Origin: Flagellimonas hadalis
GTDB lineage: Bacteria > Bacteroidota > Bacteroidia > Flavobacteriales > Flavobacteriaceae
Assembly: GCF_007785775.2 (NCBI RefSeq)
Contig: NZ_VNIK02000002.1
Location: forward strand, 275,321-339,320
Reading direction: 5' to 3'
Length of the DNA: 64,000 nt
Shown: piece after piece, positions 58,027 through 64,000 of the stretch
Layout: the number at the start of each line of letters is the position of its first letter
How positions within the stretch are numbered: position 1 is the first letter of the stretch
Notes under the pieces: model-generated
Databases searched by the model: none
What the model was told of the DNA's origin: nothing
The model's input: the letters and a program-made list of their open reading frames with translations, nothing else
Position numbers and translations under genes: made by a program

Positions 58027-58332
58027 TTAAACGGTTCTTTCAATGGGAACTTCAACGGCCCTGATGGGGTTGGTGGTCCCAGTCTTTGCATTGAACTCTT
58101 TCAACAAATTGAAAAATTCGGTGACTTTCCCTTCTTCGGTGAAGGAAAAAAATAGGTTGGATGCCGCCCCTCCCTTCTCACTTGGAAACCAGCTGTTGGT
58201 ATAGAACATCGGAGGGGTGTTTTTGTACCCATCTATGTCCGAACCGCTAAAATTTTCTATCCCGGCCTTTTTGAAGAGTTTGAACACTTCTTTCTCGAAC
58301 TCTTCGACCGTGGTCACAATGATCATTTTCAT
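58027..58332 (-). CDS. Small conserved protein in RND operon (possible PII/CutA-like fold)
   Basis: A 101-residue soluble protein (MKMIIVTTVEEFEKEVFKLF, later NLFFSFTEEGKVTEFFNLLK and RAVEVPIERTV). Its alternating beta-alpha-beta pattern and short size recall the PII/CutA1 or DUF3240-type proteins that sit beside heavy-metal RND pumps; no match of key residues is claimed. Start ATG 58332 directly follows the RND stop (TGA ends at 58334; TGATATG), so coupled translation is likely. An earlier ATG would overlap the pump. Confidence 0.6.
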   Translation of the reverse strand: MKMIIVTTVEEFEKEVFKLFKKAGIENFSGSDIDGYKNTPPMFYTNSWFPSEKGGAASNLFFSFTEEGKVTEFFNLLKEFNAKTGTTNPIRAVEVPIERTV

Positions 58333-58333
58333 A

Positions 58334-61300
58334 TCAATCATAATTTTTACGTTCAATCATATAATACACCAATGGCACTACCAATAGGGTCAATATGGTC
58401 GACACTATGGTTCCGCCCATAAGTGAAATGGCCAATCCCTGAAAAATAGGGTCGAACAAGATCACAAAAGCTCCAATCACAACAGTTCCTGCTGTCAACA
58501 AAATAGGTGTGGTACGGACCGCTCCGGCCTCGATCACCGCTTGTTTCAACGGAATGCCCTCATTCAACCTTAGGTTGATGAAGTCAATCAGCAACACCGA
58601 ATTCCTCACCATGATCCCTGCCAAGGCAATCATACCGATAAAAGAAGTGGCTGTGAAAAAAGCACCCAACATCCAGTGGCCCAAAACAATCCCGATCAGA
58701 GAGAGTGGTATGGCCACCATCATCACCATGGGTGCCCTGAAGTTTTGGAACCACCCCACGATCAACATATAAATGATCACGATGACCCCCAAAAAGGCAA
58801 TGCCCAAATCACGGAACACCTCCAAGGTAATCTGCCATTCCCCGTCCCATTTCACGGTATAGTCGTCCTCAAACTGGGGCTGTTCCATATAGAGTTCGTT
58901 CATGGTGTAGCCCTTAGGCAATTGCAACTGGTTCAATTTGTCCGTCATGCCTAAAATGGCATATACAGGGCTTTCCAGTTCACCCGCCATATCGGACATC
59001 ACATATACCACTCGTTTTTGATTTTTTCGGTAGATGCTTTTTGCCTTGGTGCCCTCGTTAATGTTCACCAAATCCCCAACAGAAATCATATTGCCCTGTT
59101 GGGAGGCCACTTTCAATTGCTTGATTTCATCCAAAGTGGATTTATCCTTTTCACTGATGGAAAGCACAATCCCAATTTGATCAACGGAATTTTCATCATA
59201 CACGTGGGACACCGGCATTTCCCGGAAAGCCATGCCCATTACCTGAACGATCTGTTGGGGAGTGACCCCGTAGAGCATTGCCTTTTCCTTATCCACAACA
59301 AAATCATATTCCACTTGGTCGTCCTCGACCATCCAATCCACATCCACCACATCGGTAGAGTTGTTCAAAATGCCTTTTACCTTATCCGCAACCACAATCT
59401 GTTCTTTATAATCCGGGCCATATACTTCTGCCACAATGGTGGACAACACGGGAGGGCCTGGTGGCACCTCAACAATCTTGATGTTAGCGTTGTACTTTTT
59501 GCCCAATTCTTGGATTTTTGGTCTGAGCAATTTGGCAATATCGTGACTCTGCTCGCTACGATCGTGTTTGTCGATAAGGTTCACCTGAATATCGGCCATG
59601 TTGCTGCCTCCGCGCAGATCATAGTGCCTTACCAGTCCGTTAAAGGTGATCGGTGCCGAAGTGCCTACATAACTCTGATAGTTCATCACTTCTGAACGGG
59701 TTGACAAATAAGCTCCTATTTCCTTGGCCACGGCCGAAGTACGTTCCAGAGTGGAACCTTCAGGAAGGTCGATGACCACCTGAAACTCGTTCTTGTTATC
59801 AAAAGGAAGCATTTTTACGGCCACTGATTTGGTAAAGAACATGGCTACGGAACCAAACAACAATACCACCGTGATTCCGATAAACAACCATCTTTTCTTG
59901 CGGCTTTCGATCAAGGGTTTTTCAAATCGCTCGTAAGCTTTGTAGATAAAGGTATCCTGAATTTCAACGGGTTCTTTTTCCTTTTCTTTTTTCTTGTCCT
60001 TTTCCCTTAGGAAGATATAACCCAAATACGGGGTGATGGTCAACGCCACGAACAAGGACAACAACATGGCAATGGACGCACCGATAGGCATTGGGGACAT
60101 GTAAGGCCCCATCAAACCAGATACAAACGCCATTGGCAACACGGATGCAATTACCGTGAAGGTGGCCAAAATGGTCGGGTTACCCACTTCATTGATGGCG
60201 TATAATGCCGCATCCTTGAACGGCAATCGTTTCATCTTAAAGTGGCGGTGCATGTTCTCTGCAATAATGATGGAATCATCCACCACAATACCCGTTACAA
60301 ACACCAAGGCAAACAAGGTGATACGGTTCAAGGTATAGTCCAGCATGTAGTAGCTCAGCAACGTCAAGGCGAAGGTTATTGGCACGGAAAGGAACACCAC
60401 CAATCCGCCTCTCCATCCCATGGCCAACATCACCACAAAAGTCACCGCAATGATGGCACCGATCAAGTGCATCAACAGTTCGGATACTTTTTGCGAAGCC
60501 GTCTCCCCATAGTTACGGGTCACTTCCACATGAACATCATCAGGAATCAAATTCTTTTTCAAATGTTCCACTTTCTCCAATACCACATCGGAAATCTTCA
60601 TGGCATCGGCACCTTTTCGCTTGGCAATGGAAAGGGTAACTGCTGGATATTCGGATTTGTATTCCGATGATTTCTCACTGGCAGCTCCAAATCCAAGGGA
60701 AACATAGTTTTTGGGCAATTCCGGTCCATCCAAAACGGTGGCGACTTGCTTCAAGTAGATAGGTTGACCTTGTTTGGTGCCCACGATCAAGTTTTCCAAA
60801 TCCTCTTTGGTCTCCAAGAACCTTCCTGTGGCAATATGGAACTCGGTGTCATTGGATAAAAAGTTGCCGGAATCCATCTGTTGGTTATTGGCCTTGATCA
60901 TTTGGGCAACCGCTAAAAGGTCAATCCCTGATTCAGCCATTTTATCCTTGTCTATCACAATGCGAAGTTGGCGGCTACGGCCCCCGATCTTTTTGGTGAT
61001 GGAAACGCCGTTTACTTTCTCGATCTCGTTGATCAATTCCCCAGAGATTTCACGCAGTTGGAAATCGTTATACTCATCGCTCCAAAGGGTCAATGCCAAC
61101 ATGGGCACATCGTCAATGGCACGGGTCTTCACCAAGGGCATGGTCACTCCAGCAGGCATTTGGTCCATGTGCTTGTTGATCTCGTCGTACAAGCGTACCA
61201 AGGAACGTTCAATATCCTCACCCACATAAAATTGCACAATGGCCATTCCCTGCTCCTGCATGGAGGTGGTGTACGCGTACTCCACCCCTTTGATGTTGGA

Positions 61301-61528
61301 TATGATCTTTTCGAGCGGTTTGGTGATCCTGGATTCCACCTCGGTTGGGCTGGCTCCGGGATATCCCACAAATATGTCCGCCATGGGCACATCGATCTGT
61401 GGCTCCTCTTCCCTTGGGATCAGGAAGGAACTGTACACCCCAATGACCATGAACACGACCATCAAGAGTACCGTTAATTTAGAGCTGATGAACCCTCTCG
61501 CTATTTTTCCTGCAAGTCCGTCTTTCAT
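58334..61528 (-). CDS. RND efflux transporter, inner-membrane permease subunit
   Basis: A 1064-residue protein of the RND superfamily with 12 membrane helices in two halves and two large periplasmic loops. Pieces: LIPREEEPQIDVPMADIFVG, VGYPGASPTEVESRITKPLE (porter start), TM4 GIVVDDSIIIAENMHRHFKM with the acidic DD proton-relay pair, and DPIFQGLAISLMGGTIVSTI near the end. These resemble CusA/AcrB-type HAE-1-like or sulfur-linked RND pumps; the sequence alone does not show the substrate. Operon: TolC (63944) - adaptor - permease, 15 bp and 7 bp apart, then the sulfur genes. Start ATG 61528. Confidence 0.93.
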   Translation of the reverse strand: MKDGLAGKIARGFISSKLTVLLMVVFMVIGVYSSFLIPREEEPQIDVPMADIFVGYPGASPTEVESRITKPLEKIISNIKGVEYAYTTSMQEQGMAIVQFYVGEDIERSLVRLYDEINKHMDQMPAGVTMPLVKTRAIDDVPMLALTLWSDEYNDFQLREISGELINEIEKVNGVSITKKIGGRSRQLRIVIDKDKMAESGIDLLAVAQMIKANNQQMDSGNFLSNDTEFHIATGRFLETKEDLENLIVGTKQGQPIYLKQVATVLDGPELPKNYVSLGFGAASEKSSEYKSEYPAVTLSIAKRKGADAMKISDVVLEKVEHLKKNLIPDDVHVEVTRNYGETASQKVSELLMHLIGAIIAVTFVVMLAMGWRGGLVVFLSVPITFALTLLSYYMLDYTLNRITLFALVFVTGIVVDDSIIIAENMHRHFKMKRLPFKDAALYAINEVGNPTILATFTVIASVLPMAFVSGLMGPYMSPMPIGASIAMLLSLFVALTITPYLGYIFLREKDKKKEKEKEPVEIQDTFIYKAYERFEKPLIESRKKRWLFIGITVVLLFGSVAMFFTKSVAVKMLPFDNKNEFQVVIDLPEGSTLERTSAVAKEIGAYLSTRSEVMNYQSYVGTSAPITFNGLVRHYDLRGGSNMADIQVNLIDKHDRSEQSHDIAKLLRPKIQELGKKYNANIKIVEVPPGPPVLSTIVAEVYGPDYKEQIVVADKVKGILNNSTDVVDVDWMVEDDQVEYDFVVDKEKAMLYGVTPQQIVQVMGMAFREMPVSHVYDENSVDQIGIVLSISEKDKSTLDEIKQLKVASQQGNMISVGDLVNINEGTKAKSIYRKNQKRVVYVMSDMAGELESPVYAILGMTDKLNQLQLPKGYTMNELYMEQPQFEDDYTVKWDGEWQITLEVFRDLGIAFLGVIVIIYMLIVGWFQNFRAPMVMMVAIPLSLIGIVLGHWMLGAFFTATSFIGMIALAGIMVRNSVLLIDFINLRLNEGIPLKQAVIEAGAVRTTPILLTAGTVVIGAFVILFDPIFQGLAISLMGGTIVSTILTLLVVPLVYYMIERKNYD

Positions 61529-61543
61529 TGTTCCTTTTTTAGG

Positions 61544-62632
61544 TTATTGAATGGTTACTTTAGCTCCATTATACAGCTTGCCTTCGGCAGAAACGATGTA
61601 AGTTTCCCCTTTGGAAAGGCCGGACAATATTTCCACCTCATCTCCATAGGTCTCTCCCAATCGCAGCCAACGCAATAGGGCCACATTGTCTTGACCCAAG
61701 GTATAGATTCCGCTCAACTGCCCTTTTTGGATCAAGGCTTTGGACGGAACCGTAACCATGGTTTTTTCATTGTTGGCATTGTCCGTCTCCAGCCTCACGG
61801 TTGCATACATACCTGACAATATCTTGGCATCCGTTTTATCCAGTTGTACTTTCATCAAATACTGCCCACCTGTGTTTTGGGCAGAAGCGCTCAATTCGGT
61901 TACTTTTCCGGTAACGATGGTATCCAAAGCTTTGACCTGGACCAAGGCTTTGGCCCCCACTTGAATCCCAGTGATATTGTTCTCGGCCACTTTGGCCACT
62001 ACTTCAAATCCGCCGGGAGATTCCACGGAAACCAAGGGAACGCCTGGGTTGGCCATATCACCTTCGTCAATGTAGGTATTGGTCACCACCCCACTGAACG
62101 GGGCTCGAATGTTGGCATAGGCAAATTGGGAGTTGACTTCGTTCTTCATTTGGTTGGCCGATTCCAATCGGGCCTTGGCCATTTCGTAACGGGCGGTCAT
62201 ATCATCCAGTTCCTTTTGGGAAGCACTGCTTTCCCTGAAAAGGTTCTGGAACCTTGCGTAATCCTTCTTGGCATTGTTGAAGGCCACCGTTGCTTCGGCA
62301 ATAGAGGCTTCCACTTGTGCTTTTTGGGCACGTAGGTCCACATTGTTGATGGAAATCAACAAATCTCCCTTGTTTACTTTTTGGCCAATTTTCACGGGCA
62401 ACGATTCCACATAGCCCATCATTCTAGTGCTTAGTGTGGCATTGTTCAAAGCGGTTATCTGTCCGCTTCCTGCCAAAATGGTGTTGCTATCCCCCGTTTC
62501 CACTTCAGCAACGGTCACAGGAACGGCAGGTCCACTGTCCTTCTTTTGCTCCTTGTCACTTCCACAGCTTGCCAAGGTGATTCCCAAGGTCAGGGCGATT
62601 AAAGCATTTCTATATATCGTAGTGTTTTTCAT
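61544..62632 (-). CDS. RND efflux periplasmic adaptor (membrane fusion) lipoprotein
   Basis: A 362-residue protein with lipobox (LGITLASC, then GSDKEQKK). The usual adaptor parts are: barrel-sandwich/lipoyl hybrid (STRMMGYVESLPVKIGQKVN), alpha-helical hairpin (about 100-170, ARFQNLFRESSASQKELDDM), second lipoyl half (IRAPFSGVVTNTYIDEGDMA) and beta-barrel (AENNITGIQVGAKALVQVK). It links the permease to the outer-membrane TolC protein. 15 bp before the permease start; 7 bp after the TolC stop. Confidence 0.93.
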   Translation of the reverse strand: MKNTTIYRNALIALTLGITLASCGSDKEQKKDSGPAVPVTVAEVETGDSNTILAGSGQITALNNATLSTRMMGYVESLPVKIGQKVNKGDLLISINNVDLRAQKAQVEASIAEATVAFNNAKKDYARFQNLFRESSASQKELDDMTARYEMAKARLESANQMKNEVNSQFAYANIRAPFSGVVTNTYIDEGDMANPGVPLVSVESPGGFEVVAKVAENNITGIQVGAKALVQVKALDTIVTGKVTELSASAQNTGGQYLMKVQLDKTDAKILSGMYATVRLETDNANNEKTMVTVPSKALIQKGQLSGIYTLGQDNVALLRWLRLGETYGDEVEILSGLSKGETYIVSAEGKLYNGAKVTIQ

Positions 62633-62639
62633 GTTGCAA

Positions 62640-63944
62640 TTATTCTTTGGTTAAAAATGTTAGTAGGGATTGTGCTTGATTGTATTCGAAAATGGTTTGG
62701 TAATAGGCCAATTGTTTTTCGGCGTACATGGCCTCTGCCATCAATAGATCGTTTGTTCTTTCCAAGCCTTCCTTAAATCGGTTTGTACGTATTCTCAAGG
62801 ATTCCTCGGATTGGTCCATAGCCAATTTTGAGGTCTGGAGCCTGTTTTGCGCATCTTCGACCATCCTTCTGGTGCGTTGTAGCTCCATAGAACTTTTGGC
62901 AACGTACTGTTCGTATTCCTGCTTCGCTTTCTCATAATTTGTTTTGCTCTTGCCCACTTTTGCAAAGCGTTGGGCTCCTTTAAAAACATCCCAGCTTAAA
63001 CTGGCCCCAATGATATATCCCTTGGCATCTGCCCTAAAAACTTGGTCATCATACATTTCGTAGCTGGCAAAGGCATTCAACCTTGGCAAAAAGGTCATGT
63101 TCTCTGCCCTCATGTTTGCCCTGTACGCTTCGGAGACCAAATCCATGGCCCGTACGTCAGCACGGTTTTCCAATGTTGCCTCGGTAGTCTCGCCTAAATC
63201 ATTGGGCATCAATTCTTCGTTAGGTTCATATACCACGTTGCCTTGTTCGTTCATCAAAAAAGCCAAATAATCAGATGCATTGCTTACATTGCTTTTGGCC
63301 GAGTTCAGTTGGTTCTCCACCTCGGTGACCCTTACCTGCACCTCCAACAGGTCTGCTTTTTGCAGCAATCCTTGATTGAAACTGTTCTGGGCTGTGTTCA
63401 GGTTCGCATGGGCTGCTTCATACGCTTTTTCCAATACCTGTACCGCCCTGTGGGCCAACTGTAACTGTCCAAATGCCTTTTGTGCCTCAAAATCCAGATA
63501 ATCTCGGGTACGCATGGCCTGCAGGTCCTTGGCTTCCATAGTGGTTTTAGCTGCCTTGCGTTGGTAGAATCCATCCAAATTGATCAAAGGCTGCTCCACG
63601 GAAATCTTGGTGGCGAAGTTTTCTATTTGATCGGGATCGTTCAACAAAGCTGGGTTAAAATCCGCTTGGGTCAATATCTCTTGGTTCAATTTGGAACCAA
63701 AGGCCATCAAAGGGTTCGTGGTCGTTATCCCTGTATGGGAGACCGATATCTGCGGCGAAAAGATGGAACTTGAAAACTGGTAATCGTATTTGGCCATCTT
63801 GGCTTCCTGTTCGGATACCTTGATACTTGCATTGGATTCCTGCACCCTGGCCAGGACATCCTCCAGGGAAACCTTTACATGGTCTTGTGCCCGTAAGGTT
63901 CCCTTAAGTAAAATGAATGCTATCAAAACTAAAAATTGCCTCAT
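62640..63944 (-). CDS. TolC family outer-membrane efflux protein
   Basis: A 434-residue protein with a signal peptide (MRQFLVLIAFILLKGTLRAQ). The mature part has the TolC repeat pattern of long helices (VLARVQESNASIKVSEQEAK, LQKADLLEVQVRVTEVENQL, LAMDQSEESLRIRTNRFKEG, DLLMAEAMYAEKQLAYYQT). It forms the trimeric outer-membrane channel of the RND system. First gene of the seven-gene leftward operon; a TAATTTTG -7 box on the minus strand lies at 63963-63970, about 20 bp before the ATG, without a clear -33. Confidence 0.93.
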   Translation of the reverse strand: MRQFLVLIAFILLKGTLRAQDHVKVSLEDVLARVQESNASIKVSEQEAKMAKYDYQFSSSIFSPQISVSHTGITTTNPLMAFGSKLNQEILTQADFNPALLNDPDQIENFATKISVEQPLINLDGFYQRKAAKTTMEAKDLQAMRTRDYLDFEAQKAFGQLQLAHRAVQVLEKAYEAAHANLNTAQNSFNQGLLQKADLLEVQVRVTEVENQLNSAKSNVSNASDYLAFLMNEQGNVVYEPNEELMPNDLGETTEATLENRADVRAMDLVSEAYRANMRAENMTFLPRLNAFASYEMYDDQVFRADAKGYIIGASLSWDVFKGAQRFAKVGKSKTNYEKAKQEYEQYVAKSSMELQRTRRMVEDAQNRLQTSKLAMDQSEESLRIRTNRFKEGLERTNDLLMAEAMYAEKQLAYYQTIFEYNQAQSLLTFLTKE

Positions 63945-64000
63945 AAATCATAGAATTTGAGACAAAATTAAAGGCGCAAAACCACCTCCACAGTAACATT

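Noticed and set aside
59018..59695. A 225-residue open frame in the RND permease, other strand
   Set aside because: Shadow of the permease gene; His/Ile-rich noise typical of reversed coding sequence.
1..64000. CRISPR array, rRNA operon, secretion or biosynthetic gene cluster
   Set aside because: No regularly spaced repeats, no rRNA-like conserved blocks and no PKS/NRPS or similar genes were seen.

Overview
This 64 kb window looks like ordinary chromosome from a marine member of the Flavobacteriaceae (Bacteroidota), most like Allomuricauda/Flagellimonas. The reasons are several promoters of the Bacteroidota type (TTG, 17-22 bp, TAnnTTTG), a type IX secretion C-terminal domain on a DUF1501 protein, a MetRS with the Bacteroidota-type KLSTS loop, an OlsF-like fused acyltransferase, many lipoproteins with short lipoboxes, and A-rich leaders without strong Shine-Dalgarno sites. 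The genus is inferred. I saw no rRNA, CRISPR array, prophage or transposase. There is one tRNA, tRNA-Arg(CCU).

Layout. 0-5 kb: the end of a low-molecular-weight phosphatase/ArsC-like gene, then a leftward GNAT - aspartate kinase - OlsF-like acyltransferase group, then fbp and a TerB-like gene. 5-10 kb: the DNA-repair pair of ligase-associated DEXH helicase and PdeM phosphoesterase, with a RelE/ParE toxin-antitoxin pair between them, then a lipoprotein. 10-16 kb: mfd, then an NTF2-like gene and four tandem VOC (glyoxalase-fold) genes. 16-26 kb: a long MORN-tailed envelope protein, an ACT-like protein, YraN, the DUF1800/DUF1501 pair, metG and a secreted protein. 26-33 kb: tex, a histone-deacetylase-family amidohydrolase, a PAP2 phosphatase, a 53-residue Cys/Lys-rich gene, an exported M28 peptidase, a His-rich periplasmic protein and ssb.

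33-35 kb is a small AT-rich patch of unrecognised genes ending in a strongly structured leader before dps. 35-47 kb holds GNAT, glycerate kinase, SIMPL, DUF6265, pentapeptide-repeat, zinc-finger, CBS, an M28 peptidase with membrane domain plus epimerase, NTF2-like/lipoprotein and L-threonine dehydrogenase genes. 47-52 kb: PAS histidine kinase, bestrophin channel, and a TetR - SDR - DoxX - NTF2 cluster with a palindromic operator beside the SDR promoter. 52-56 kb: an exported formylglycine-generating-enzyme-like lipoprotein, a decayed class A beta-lactamase-fold serine hydrolase, a long RluA pseudouridine synthase, the tRNA and a stand-alone receiver protein. 57-64 kb: a leftward seven-gene operon, TolC - adaptor - RND pump - small protein - DUF2892 - two YeeE/YedE halves, joining efflux to sulfur-compound transport.

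The most unusual observations are: a palindromic repeat family inserted in frame in two essential-type genes (mfd, metG), with covarying arms and the same encoded SSAVE peptide; the toxin-antitoxin cassette set exactly between two repair genes; the RND/sulfur operon; a three-hairpin leader before dps; and an exported FGE that keeps both catalytic cysteines with no sulfatase nearby.
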